DNA of 64,000 nucleotides, from positions 1,488,001 through 1,552,000 of the forward strand of contig NZ_CP053381.1 in assembly GCF_017868775.1 (NCBI RefSeq). Direction: 5' to 3'. The stretch is from Billgrantia sulfidoxydans. GTDB lineage: Bacteria; Pseudomonadota; Gammaproteobacteria; Pseudomonadales; Halomonadaceae. The notes under the pieces were generated by a model that saw only the letters and a list, made by a program, of their open reading frames with translations, did not search any database and had not been told where the DNA came from. Positions 15,988 through 23,552 of this stretch are shown one piece after another. Made by a program: the position numbers and the translations under genes. The first letter of the stretch is position 1. Every line of letters starts with the position of its first letter.

Positions 15988-17945
15988 GACACGCTCTCCT
16001 TGGTAGACGAGATACCGCGTTCCCGCAGCCAGTTGATCACACCGCCGGCGGTGAGAATGGCCACCTGGCGCGGGCTTAGCTCATGCACGAGCTCGAGCGG
16101 AGCGCCGTCGAGCGTGGCCTGGATGCGCCTCCCGGCGGCCAGTTGGCGCGTCAGGTCGTCGATGGCCAGGGTCTGCCCCTGCTCGATCCGGTCGTAATCC
16201 GTCGGGTCGGCGAAGGTCAGCGGCAACACCCCGAAGCAGGGCAGATTCTGCCAGTGGATCCGCGCAATGCTTTTGGCGATCACCACCTGCAGGCCGAGCA
16301 ATCGTGGCACCAGCGCGGCGTTCTCGCGACTCGAGCCCTGCCCGTAGTTGCTGCCGCCGATGATGGCGTGCCCCGCATCGCCACGCTCCCTGGCGCGCGC
16401 CACGTAATCCGGGGCCAGCGCCTCGAAGGTGTGCTCGGCCGAAGCATGGACGTTGCTCCACAGCGGCAGCACGCGTGCGCCGGCGGGCATGATGTCGTCG
16501 GTGGAGACGTTGTCGCCGGTCTTGAGCAGGATGGGAACCTCGATGCGGTCGGGCGGCGGGTTCAGCACCGGCAGCGGCGGCGTGTTGTCGGTGGCGAGCA
16601 GCGACACGTGCCGTGCGCGCTCGGGAGGCAGCGGTGGCACGAACCAGTCGTCGCTGAGCGTCATGCGCGCCGGCTCGCGCACGTGCGGGTAGGGCATGGC
16701 GAGGGTGCGCGGGTCGGTGATCGTGCCCGTCAGAGCCGAGGCCGCCGCGGTTTCCGGGCTGCACAGGAAGACGCTGTCCTCCCGGGTACCGGAGCGACCC
16801 GGGAAGTTGCGCGGCACGGTGCGCAGGCTGTTGCGCCCGGCGGCGGGGGCCTGACCCATGCCGATGCAGCCGTTGCAGCCCGGCTGGTGCAGGCGCGCGC
16901 CGGCTTCGACCAGGGCCGCGAGGTGGCCTTCGGCGATCAGCGCGGACAGCACCTGGCGAGTCGAGGGGTTGATGTCCAGCGAGACCTCGCTGGACACGCG
17001 GCGCCCCTTGACGACTTCGGCCACCACTGCGAAATCGCGGTAGCCGGGATTGCCGGAGGAGCCGATATAGGCCTGATGCAGCGGTTCTCCCGCGACCTGG
17101 GCAACAGGGACCACCTTGTCGGGGCTGGAAGGCAGCGCGATCAGCGGCTCCAGCGCCGCCAGGTCGATATGCTCGTCGCGGTCATAGCGACAGCCCGCGT
17201 CGGCGGTCAGCGGTTGCCAGTCGGCCCCCCGATCCCGCGCGCGCAGAAAGTCTCGCGTCACCTCGTCGCTGGGAAAGACGCTGGCGGTGGCGCCCATTTC
17301 GGTACCCATGTTGGCCAGCACATGGCGATCCATGGCGTCCAGAGTGGCCAGGCCGGGGCCGTAGTACTCGAGAATGCAGTTCCTGGCTCCGGCGACTCCG
17401 TGGCGGCGCAGCAGCTCGAGAATGACATCCTTGGCACTGACCCAGTCGGGCAGCTCGCCCTCCAGGCGGACGCCGATGACTTCGGGCATCGGCAGGTAGA
17501 GCGGCTCGCCGGCCATGGCCATGGCCACTTCGATGCCACCGGCACCGATGGCCAGCATGCCCAGGGCGCCGGCGGCGGTGGTGTGGCTGTCGCAGCCCAC
17601 CAGACTCTGGCCGGGCACGCCGAATCGCTCCATGTGCACGGGGTGGCTGATGCCGTTCCCCGGCCCGCTGTACCACACGCCAAGGCGTTCGCAGGCGCTC
17701 TTCAGGAAGAGATGGGCATCGGCGTTGATATTGTCCGGCTGCAGCAGGGTGTGGTCGATGTATTGCACGCTGGGGGTGGTGTGTACTCGTTTCAGGCCCA
17801 TGGCATCGAGCTCAAGCATGACCAGGGTGCCGAGAATGTCCTGCAGCAGCGCCTGGTCCATGCGCAGGGCAATCTCCTGGCCTGGAACCATCTCGCCACC
17901 CACCAGGTGGGCCCGGATCAGCTTATGACTCAGGGTGTCAGCCAT
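15984..17945 (-). CDS. Aconitase-like hydro-lyase with altered cluster site
   Basis: A 653-residue single-chain member of the aconitase superfamily: domains 1-3 to about residue 420, a linker, then the swivel domain with GGSNYGQGSSRENAALVPR. GCDSHTTAAGALGM (118-130) matches the substrate/cluster region. The motif that normally reads IGSCTN is IGSSGN here (294-299), so the first cluster cysteine is Ser297; the other two are present in PGCNGCIGMG (Cys357, Cys360). The start at 17945 follows GAGGAGG. In context it probably isomerises or hydrates a C5-C6 di- or tricarboxylate before CoA activation. Whether it holds a [4Fe-4S] cluster is open. Confidence 0.8.
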   Translation of the reverse strand: MADTLSHKLIRAHLVGGEMVPGQEIALRMDQALLQDILGTLVMLELDAMGLKRVHTTPSVQYIDHTLLQPDNINADAHLFLKSACERLGVWYSGPGNGISHPVHMERFGVPGQSLVGCDSHTTAAGALGMLAIGAGGIEVAMAMAGEPLYLPMPEVIGVRLEGELPDWVSAKDVILELLRRHGVAGARNCILEYYGPGLATLDAMDRHVLANMGTEMGATASVFPSDEVTRDFLRARDRGADWQPLTADAGCRYDRDEHIDLAALEPLIALPSSPDKVVPVAQVAGEPLHQAYIGSSGNPGYRDFAVVAEVVKGRRVSSEVSLDINPSTRQVLSALIAEGHLAALVEAGARLHQPGCNGCIGMGQAPAAGRNSLRTVPRNFPGRSGTREDSVFLCSPETAAASALTGTITDPRTLAMPYPHVREPARMTLSDDWFVPPLPPERARHVSLLATDNTPPLPVLNPPPDRIEVPILLKTGDNVSTDDIMPAGARVLPLWSNVHASAEHTFEALAPDYVARARERGDAGHAIIGGSNYGQGSSRENAALVPRLLGLQVVIAKSIARIHWQNLPCFGVLPLTFADPTDYDRIEQGQTLAIDDLTRQLAAGRRIQATLDGAPLELVHELSPRQVAILTAGGVINWLRERGISSTKESVS

Positions 17946-18456
17946 GGGGTACCTCCTCGTCGAGACCGTGGCGCAGACGGGGCAGGGCGCGGGCGGCATC
18001 CATCAGGAACTGCAGGCCGAGCGTGGCAAAGCCGATGGGCAGCAGGGCGTAGGGAAAGACCATCGGCGTGCCCAGCGAACTCGAGACGCGCTCGCTGTAT
18101 TCGTAGGCCTGCAGCGCCATGATGCCGCCTCGCCACACCAGGATGGCGCAGAACACCACGCCGAGCAGGCCGGTGACGATGTCGATCGCGGCGCGGCTGC
18201 GCGGCGGCAGCTTGTCCTTGAAGAAGGTGATGCGGATATGCGCATCGTGGCGCTGGGCTTCGGCGGCGCCGATCACGGCCAGATAGACCAGCAGAAAGGA
18301 GTTGATCTCCAGGCTCCAGCTGGTCGGGGCCGCGAAGGCGTAGCGCATGATGGCGTCGTAGCAGATCGACACCATCATGAACACCAGCACCGCCATCGAG
18401 GTCCAGCGCAGGACGGCCATCAGGCCGTCCCAGCTGCGCGTGGCAGAAGCGGTCAT
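17938..18456 (-). CDS. TRAP transporter small permease (DctQ type)
   Basis: A 172-residue four-helix protein (helices near 15-35, 50-70, 92-112 and 130-150), with the usual loop between helices 2 and 3 (EAQRHDAHIRITFFKDKLPP). The start at 18456 follows AAGGAGAG; longer in-frame extensions are antisense-like and lack a ribosome site. It overlaps the start of the aconitase-like gene by eight bases. It forms a P-Q pair with the receptor upstream, and the large permease gene lies before both, so the order is M-P-Q in transcription, differing from the P-Q-M order of the other minus-strand system. Confidence 0.85.
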   Translation of the reverse strand: MTASATRSWDGLMAVLRWTSMAVLVFMMVSICYDAIMRYAFAAPTSWSLEINSFLLVYLAVIGAAEAQRHDAHIRITFFKDKLPPRSRAAIDIVTGLLGVVFCAILVWRGGIMALQAYEYSERVSSSLGTPMVFPYALLPIGFATLGLQFLMDAARALPRLRHGLDEEVPHG

Positions 18457-18467
18457 GGGCGCTCTCC

Positions 18468-19514
18468 TTATGCCTCGCCCAGGGCCAGCGCAATGGCACG
18501 GCTGCCGACTTCTTCGCCGACCTCGCCCTTCCAGTGGTCCCAGACGTCCTGGACGCCGGCATTGAAGGTCTCGAGGTCCTCCTCCGTGGGCTCGATGATC
18601 TCGATGCCGGCGTCCTCCACTTGCGGCCAGTACTCGTTGGGATAGATATCGTTGTTGCAGTATTCGATGAAGTTCTCGTCGTACCAGTCGGCGGCCTGCT
18701 GCAGCACGCCACGCACGTCGTCGTCGAGGTTGTCCCAGGTGTCGCGCAGCATGAACGGCGCCACCGAGAAGCCGGTGATCGGCAGCTTGTAGCAGTACTT
18801 GAGCTGCTCCTGCAGGCTGCGTCCGATGATCGTCGAGATGTTGAAGATACCGGCATCCACGGTGCCGCGTTGCAGCGCCATATAGGTTTCCGACGAGGGG
18901 ATGCGGGCCGCCCCCACGTTGTAGGGTTCGAAGGCCTGGGTGGCCTCGAAGCCGACGATGCGTATCTTCTTGCCGCGTACCTCGTCGAGGCTGCGGATCG
19001 GGCTCTTCTCGGTGCTCCACAGGTACTCGGGTTCGAGGATGCCGCCGCCGGAAGTGAGCAGGTAGAGATTATCCTCGGCGAGCACTTCGTTGATCAGCTC
19101 CATCAGCGGACTGCCCTGGCGCAGGCGCTCCGGGTGGCGATAGAGCTCGCCCACGACCCCGGGCAGACCGGTCACGCCGAGGATGGGGATCGAGCGGGTG
19201 ATGTACGAGAAGGTGTGGAACATGAAGTCGATGCTGCGCGAGCGCAGCGCGGGCAACTGCTCGTCCACCTTGAGCAGCTGGCCGGAATCGTAGAACTCCA
19301 CCGTCAGCGCATCGCCGCCGCTCTCCTGGAGCATTTCCACGAAGCGATTGGAGCCGTAGGTCAACGCCTTGTAGGAGTCGGGCAGGTAGGTGACTCCGGT
19401 GAGGGTGGTGGCGGCGTGGCTGTGGGGAGCGAGCAGGCTCTGGGTACCGAACAGGGTGGCGCCGGCAGTGGCGAAGGTGCCGTACTTGAGTATTTGGCGA
19501 CGGGACAAGGTCAT
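18468..19514 (-). CDS. TRAP transporter solute-binding protein (DctP type, Tat signal)
   Basis: A 348-residue periplasmic receptor. The N-terminus MTLSRRQILKYGTF is a twin-arginine signal, so it is probably exported folded by Tat, unlike the Sec-exported receptor at 8843-9820. The core shows GKKIRIVGFEATQAFEPYNV and ETYMALQRGTVDAG, the carboxylate-binding helix and hinge region. The start at 19514 follows AAGGGAG. It lies inside the GntR-controlled catabolic operon, so the ligand should be the acid degraded by the aconitase-like, CoA-transferase and lyase products. Confidence 0.88.
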   Translation of the reverse strand: MTLSRRQILKYGTFATAGATLFGTQSLLAPHSHAATTLTGVTYLPDSYKALTYGSNRFVEMLQESGGDALTVEFYDSGQLLKVDEQLPALRSRSIDFMFHTFSYITRSIPILGVTGLPGVVGELYRHPERLRQGSPLMELINEVLAEDNLYLLTSGGGILEPEYLWSTEKSPIRSLDEVRGKKIRIVGFEATQAFEPYNVGAARIPSSETYMALQRGTVDAGIFNISTIIGRSLQEQLKYCYKLPITGFSVAPFMLRDTWDNLDDDVRGVLQQAADWYDENFIEYCNNDIYPNEYWPQVEDAGIEIIEPTEEDLETFNAGVQDVWDHWKGEVGEEVGSRAIALALGEA

Positions 19515-19571
19515 GGTGAGTCTCCCTTTGTTGTTGTAGCGGTTCATTTCACTGACGTTGCTACGCCGGGG

Positions 19572-20861
19572 CTACATCAGCCCCGGTAACCACAGGCTGA
19601 GGCTGGGCACGAACACGAACAGCATCAGCACGAGGAACTGCACGGCGACGAAGGGCAGGGCGCTCTTGATGATTTCCTCCACCGAGAGTTCGGGGCAGAC
19701 CCCGCGCAGGGCGTAGAGGTTGAGCCCCACCGGAGGCGTGACTACGGCGATCTCCAGGTTGAGCACCATGACGATGCCGAACCACAGCGGGTCGTAGCCC
19801 AGGGCGATGACCAGCGGCAGCAGCACCGGCGTGGTCACCACGATCAGCGACACCGCGTCGACGATCATGCCCAGCAGGATCAGCAGCAGCATCACCGCCA
19901 GCAGGATCGCCCAGGCGGGCAGCCCGGTGGCGGTGAGTGCCTCGGTGAGCATCTGGGGCACCCGCACCATGTTGAGGTAGTCGCCGAAGATCTTGGCGCA
20001 GCCGATGATCAGCAGAATGGCGCCGCTGATGCGGGCGGTGGTGCCGAGGATCTCGAGGAACTTGGCCCAGCTGAGGCTACGGAACACCAGGGTGGCGATC
20101 AGAAAGGCGCCGGCCGCGCCGATGCCGGCGGCCTCGCTCGGGGTGGCCAGGCCCGAGTAGATGGAGCCCAGCACGGCGACCACCAGCAGGGCGGCGTGCC
20201 AGATGTTGGCCAGGCTTGCCCAGCGCTGCCTCCAGGTGAAGCGCTCTTTGCTGGCCGGCGCCTCGGCCGGGTTCAGCCGCACACGAAGGTAGATGAACAG
20301 CGACAGGGCCAATGCCAGCACGATGCCGGGCACGATGCCGCCGATGAACAGGTCGGCCACCGAGACGCTGGACACCGCCCCGTAGATGATGAACGGCACG
20401 CTGGGGGGAATCAGCATGGCCAGCGCGCCGGCGCTGACCACGGCACCGGCCGCCAGCGAGCGGCTGTAGCCGCGCTGGAGCATCTGCGGCACGGCGATGG
20501 AGCCCACCGCGGCGACGCCGGCGAGGCTCACCCCCGAAACGGCACCGAACATCGCCGAGGCACCCACCGAGGAGATCGCCAGGCTGCCGCGCAGCCAGTT
20601 GAGCCAGCGCACCGCGGCGGTGAACAGGCTCGAACCCACCGGTGTCGCCCCGAGGAAATTGCCCATCAGGATGAACAGCGGCAGGGCGATCAGCTCGAAG
20701 GCGTTGAGCTGGCCGAACAACGACGACGGGGCGAAGAAGAACGCCAGCGAGCCGCGGGCCATGTAGAGGCCGATCAGCCCCGACAGCCCCAAGGCGAGGA
20801 AGATCGGAAAGCCGATCACGATCAGCCCCACGAGGACGACCAGAACGATGATGGGCTCCAT
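19572..20861 (-). CDS. TRAP transporter large permease (DctM type)
   Basis: A 429-residue membrane protein with about 12 helices. Family blocks include AMFGAVSGVSLAGVAAVGSIA, GALAMLIPPSVPFIIYG and NLEIAVVTPPVGLNLYALRG. It provides sodium-driven transport for the receptor and small permease encoded just downstream. The gene begins ten bases after the CoA transferase stop. All genes from the GntR regulator down to the MFS gene read the same way with small gaps or overlaps. Confidence 0.9.
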   Translation of the reverse strand: MEPIIVLVVLVGLIVIGFPIFLALGLSGLIGLYMARGSLAFFFAPSSLFGQLNAFELIALPLFILMGNFLGATPVGSSLFTAAVRWLNWLRGSLAISSVGASAMFGAVSGVSLAGVAAVGSIAVPQMLQRGYSRSLAAGAVVSAGALAMLIPPSVPFIIYGAVSSVSVADLFIGGIVPGIVLALALSLFIYLRVRLNPAEAPASKERFTWRQRWASLANIWHAALLVVAVLGSIYSGLATPSEAAGIGAAGAFLIATLVFRSLSWAKFLEILGTTARISGAILLIIGCAKIFGDYLNMVRVPQMLTEALTATGLPAWAILLAVMLLLILLGMIVDAVSLIVVTTPVLLPLVIALGYDPLWFGIVMVLNLEIAVVTPPVGLNLYALRGVCPELSVEEIIKSALPFVAVQFLVLMLFVFVPSLSLWLPGLM

Positions 20862-20871
20862 GGCGGCCTCC

Positions 20872-22089
20872 TCAGATCACACCGTCGGCGCGCAAGGCCT
20901 CGATGGCCTCGGCGGTGAGTCCGAGCCAGTCGGAGAGCACGGCCGCGGTGTGCTCGCCCAGGGCCGGACCTACGTGGCGCACCCGCCCCGGCGTCTCGCT
21001 GAGGCGCGGGAACACGTTCTGCATGGGCAGCGGTCGGCCCCGGCGATCGGGGACCTCGACGATCGATTCGCGGGCCTGGAAGTGGGGGTCGTCGAGCATG
21101 TCGGGGGCGCGGTAGACGAGGCCTGCCGGTACCCCGGCATCGGCCAGGATATCGACGACGTGCTGGGCATCGTGCTGCTGTGTCCAGGCGGCGATCAGGT
21201 CGTCGATGGCCTGCTGGTTGTCGCCGCGGGCCCGGTGGGTGGCGTAGTCGGGATGGTCGGCCAGGCGCGGCTGGCCCATCGCCTCGCACAGCCGGCGGAA
21301 CACGGTGTCCTGGTTGGCGCCGATGATAATGTCGCGTCCGTCGCGGGCCGGATAGGCGTTGGAGGGCGCGATCTTGGGCAGGAAGCTGCCGCTGCGCTCG
21401 CGTACCTTGCCGGCGCGGGCATATTCGGGGATCAGGTTCTCCATCATCGCCAGCACCGACTCGAAGATCGAGCTGTCGACTACCTGTCCGTGGCCGGTAC
21501 GATCGCGCTGATGCAGCGCCATCATGGTGCCCAGTGCGGCGTGCAGCCCGGCCAGGGTGTCGCCCAGTGAGATGCCGACGCGCACCGGCGGACGGTCCGG
21601 ATAGCCGCTCAGGTAGCGCAGCCCGCCCATGGCCTCGCACACCGAGGCGAAGCCGGCGCGCGAAGCGTAGGGGCCATCCTGGCCGAAGCCGGTGACCCGT
21701 ACCATCACCAGCCCGGGGTTGTCGCGGGAGAGTGTGTCGTAGCCCAGCCCCCAGCGCTCCATGGTGCCGGGGCGAAAGTTCTCGACCAGCACGTCGGCCT
21801 GACCAGCCAGCTCGCGCAGCAGTTCCTGGCCCCGCGGCTGCCGAAGGTCGAGGGTCACCGACTGCTTGTTGCGGGCGATGACGTTCCACCACAGGGGCTC
21901 GCCGTTCGCAGGGTCCGCCTCGCCCCACTGGCGCATGGCGTCGCCCTTTCCGGGTGGCTCGACCTTGGTCACCTGGGCACCGAAGTCGGCGAGCACCTGG
22001 CCGCAGTACGGGCCGGCGATCAACTGACCAAGCTCGAGAACCTTGATGTCGTCGAGGGGGAGCGGGGGAGTGGTGTCGTGTGTCGTCAT
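20872..22089 (-). CDS. CaiB/BaiF family CoA transferase
   Basis: A 405-residue class III CoA transferase. Seen: the N-terminal LDDIKVLELGQLIAGPYCGQ fold, LVENFRPGTMERWGLGYD, the segment VRVGISLGDTLAGLHAALG with the likely catalytic Asp, and DRTGHGQVVDSSIFES. Such enzymes move CoA from a donor such as succinyl-CoA to a carboxylate. In this operon it should form the CoA ester that the HMG-CoA-lyase-like enzyme cleaves. Candidate acids are citramalate, itaconate-related acids or hydroxymethylglutarate. It starts 31 bases after the regulator gene. Family assignment is firm; acceptor acid is inferred. Confidence 0.88.
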   Translation of the reverse strand: MTTHDTTPPLPLDDIKVLELGQLIAGPYCGQVLADFGAQVTKVEPPGKGDAMRQWGEADPANGEPLWWNVIARNKQSVTLDLRQPRGQELLRELAGQADVLVENFRPGTMERWGLGYDTLSRDNPGLVMVRVTGFGQDGPYASRAGFASVCEAMGGLRYLSGYPDRPPVRVGISLGDTLAGLHAALGTMMALHQRDRTGHGQVVDSSIFESVLAMMENLIPEYARAGKVRERSGSFLPKIAPSNAYPARDGRDIIIGANQDTVFRRLCEAMGQPRLADHPDYATHRARGDNQQAIDDLIAAWTQQHDAQHVVDILADAGVPAGLVYRAPDMLDDPHFQARESIVEVPDRRGRPLPMQNVFPRLSETPGRVRHVGPALGEHTAAVLSDWLGLTAEAIEALRADGVI

Positions 22090-22120
22090 TGTTGTTGTGC
22101 TGCCTCTCGCTGGGGCTGGA

Positions 22121-22834
22121 TCAGCCGGGAAGTGCCTGTGGGTCGTCAGGCGCGTCGGGGAATCGCACGTGCAGGGCCTGAGCGGCCAGCAGATGGGAGC
22201 GCATCACGCTCTCGGCCCAGGTGGGGCTGCCGGCGGCGATCGCCTCGAGGATCTCACGATGGTGGCGCATGCTGCGGCGCAGGTTGGCCAGGTCGTAGTT
22301 ACCGAAGTTGCGCCGGATCACCGAGGTCCGCACCACGCCGTCGAGCACCGCTGCCAGGCGCTGGTTGTCGCTCGCGGCGATCAGCTCTCGGTGAAACTCG
22401 TGGTTGAGCCGTGCGATCTCGTTGCGCATTTCCGGTTCCCGCTCGATGCGCTCGACGAGGGCTTCCATGCGGTTGGCCAGTGTTTCGAGATACACCAGGC
22501 GGGTTCGTTCCATCCGCTCGCTGGCCAGCCTCACGGCCATGGGCTCGAGCACCAGGCGCAGTTCGAAGACCTCGCGAGCGTCCCGCTCGGTCCAGGCCAC
22601 AACCCGTGCACCGTGGTGCGGAATCGCCTCCAGCCAACCCTCGGATACCAGCTCGCGTAGCGCCTCGCGTACCGGGGTGCGGCTCACGCCGAGCTCCCGT
22701 GCGACGCTGGCCTCGCGCACGTACTCCCTGGCTCGGTAGTGGCCGTCGAGGATTCGTTGCTTGACCACGTTGTGGACCTCGGCGGTGGCGGTTCGCACCG
22801 CACGAGGTGTTTCGGCAATGGCAGGTTGCGTCAT
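22121..22834 (-). CDS. GntR-family regulator (FadR/FCD type)
   Basis: A 237-residue DNA-binding protein. The N-terminal winged helix has VREASVARELGVSRTPVREALREL; the C-terminal FCD helical domain has RLNHEFHRELI and the later MRHHREILEAI, holding the Asp/His metal or ligand pocket. I place the start at 22834; an in-frame ATG eight codons earlier falls in the operator DNA. It is the first gene of the operon and is preceded by two perfect ATTGCATGCAAT palindromes that bracket a good promoter, so autoregulation and induction by the substrate or a pathway intermediate are likely. Confidence 0.9.
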   Translation of the reverse strand: MTQPAIAETPRAVRTATAEVHNVVKQRILDGHYRAREYVREASVARELGVSRTPVREALRELVSEGWLEAIPHHGARVVAWTERDAREVFELRLVLEPMAVRLASERMERTRLVYLETLANRMEALVERIEREPEMRNEIARLNHEFHRELIAASDNQRLAAVLDGVVRTSVIRRNFGNYDLANLRRSMRHHREILEAIAAGSPTWAESVMRSHLLAAQALHVRFPDAPDDPQALPG

Positions 22835-22847
22835 CGTCGTCTCACAG

Positions 22848-22859
22848 ATTGCATGCAAT
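22848..22859. promoter_or_regulatory. Proximal GntR operator ATTGCATGCAAT
   Basis: A perfect 12-base palindrome, identical to a second copy 63 bases upstream. It covers the expected transcription start of the minus-strand promoter (about 22857), so a bound regulator would block initiation. Confidence 0.75.
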
Positions 22860-22863
22860 TTAG

Positions 22864-22893
22864 ACTATAGAAACGAATTCCTCGGGCCATTAA
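22864..22893 (-). promoter_or_regulatory. Promoter of the GntR catabolic operon
   Basis: On the minus strand TTAATG (22893-22888) and TATAGT (22869-22864) are 18 bases apart, a sigma-70-type pair. One operator lies at the start site and the other 17 bases upstream of the -35 element. Confidence 0.6.
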
Positions 22894-22910
22894 CGCGACA
22901 TTGGTCGAAG

Positions 22911-22922
22911 ATTGCATGCAAT
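22911..22922. promoter_or_regulatory. Distal GntR operator ATTGCATGCAAT
   Basis: The second identical palindrome, here within GAAGATTGCATGCAATTCG. Two equal sites 63 bases apart, six helical turns, would place two regulator dimers on the same DNA face and could allow looping across the promoter. Confidence 0.7.
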
Positions 22923-23057
22923 TCGGATGGGGATAACACGGAACGCGCTTCTGGGCCTCATTGCCGGCGTCTCGGTGTGGGGTGACATTCAGCATGCAGG
23001 GGGCGGCCGGAGGAGGGCGCCAATCTTCAGGCATGAGGTAAAGGCTCATGCTCCTGT

Positions 23058-23099
23058 TGTAGGTATTTTTCCTACACCGCTTGTCGGTTATTTCCTACA
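23058..23099 (+). promoter_or_regulatory. Two GacA/UvrY-like boxes upstream of the sponge RNA
   Basis: TGTAGG-N7-CCTACA (23058-23076) and TGTCGG-N6-CCTACA (23082-23099) resemble the TGTAAG-N6-CTTACA upstream activating sequence bound by GacA/UvrY at CsrB/RsmZ genes in gammaproteobacteria. Both lie just before the GGA-rich RNA region. The match is by eye, with G-C in place of A-T at one pair. Confidence 0.5.
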
Positions 23100-23129
23100 A
23101 GAGAACTTATCTCAGGTTAACGGTGTTTT

Positions 23130-23278
23130 GCTGGAAGGCTGCCATGCTGTCGATAAGGGCAAGGAAGCTCCGCAAGGAAGCCGGGTCAGGAAGACGCCAC
23201 CCCAAGGATGCCCGGTGAGGATGACCGGGAGAGCGGCAAGGACGCAAGGGTTCGCCCGGCCGCAAGGCCGGGCTCTCT
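23130..23278 (+). ncRNA. Probable CsrB/RsmZ-type CsrA-sequestering RNA
   Basis: About eight GGA motifs occur in 110 bases, most as AAGGA, CAGGA or GAGGA: near 23133, 23163, 23176, 23189, 23206, 23219, 23227 and 23240. This is the hallmark of CsrA/RsmA sponge RNAs. One is shown in a classic loop: CCCGGT (23211-23216), loop GAGGATG, ACCGGG (23224-23229). The 3' end has GCCCGGCC-GCAA-GGCCGGGC (23254-23273), like the GGCCGCAAGGCC hairpin in CsrB RNAs, but followed only by TCTCTACC rather than a T run. GacA-like boxes lie upstream. The exact 5' end is not known (about 23115-23130). No open frame of note fills the region. I saw no CsrA gene in the window. Confidence 0.6.
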
Positions 23279-23280
23279 AC

Positions 23281-23515
23281 CTATTCCTACCTTTAGACAG
23301 ATCCCCTTTGCTTTGGCTCGCTATCGTAACGCTTACGTTCCCCCAAGCCTGAAAAAGCCGCCATCCAGGCGCTGATTCTTTGCTTTCGCTTCATTGCCCG
23401 CGGGGTGATGATGGAGAGTCGGCTGCCATGGGAGCGAAGGGGCGGCGCCGTAGAGCAGAGCGGGTCGGCGAAAGCGAGCGCATCGCTAGCGTTGATCAGT
23501 TATTTTAGAATGATC
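23281..23515. other. Non-coding stretch between the sponge RNA and the GGDEF-EAL gene
   Basis: This 235-base stretch holds no gene I can support. It includes a small inverted repeat CGTAACGCTTACG (near 23325) and a GC-rich AGCGAAGGGGCGGCGCCG segment. It ends in the AT-rich promoter of the next gene. Confidence 0.4.
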
Positions 23516-23524
23516 TGCTATAAC
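23516..23524 (+). promoter_or_regulatory. Extended -10 promoter of the GGDEF-EAL gene
   Basis: TGCTATAAC is an extended -10 element (TGn-TATAAC) in an AT-rich patch. It predicts a start near 23531, which rules out translation from the ATG at 23526 and supports the ATG at 23553. Confidence 0.45.
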
Positions 23525-23552
23525 CATGCGTATCCTTTCAACGGGTGACGGG

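Noticed and set aside
16083..18122. Long plus-strand open frame opposite the aconitase-like gene
   Set aside because: The translation is low in hydrophobic order and has no motif; the minus-strand aconitase-like gene explains the region.
23130..23278. RNase P RNA or 6S RNA
   Set aside because: The conserved core blocks of RNase P RNA are missing and the length is too short; dense GGA motifs fit a CsrA sponge better.
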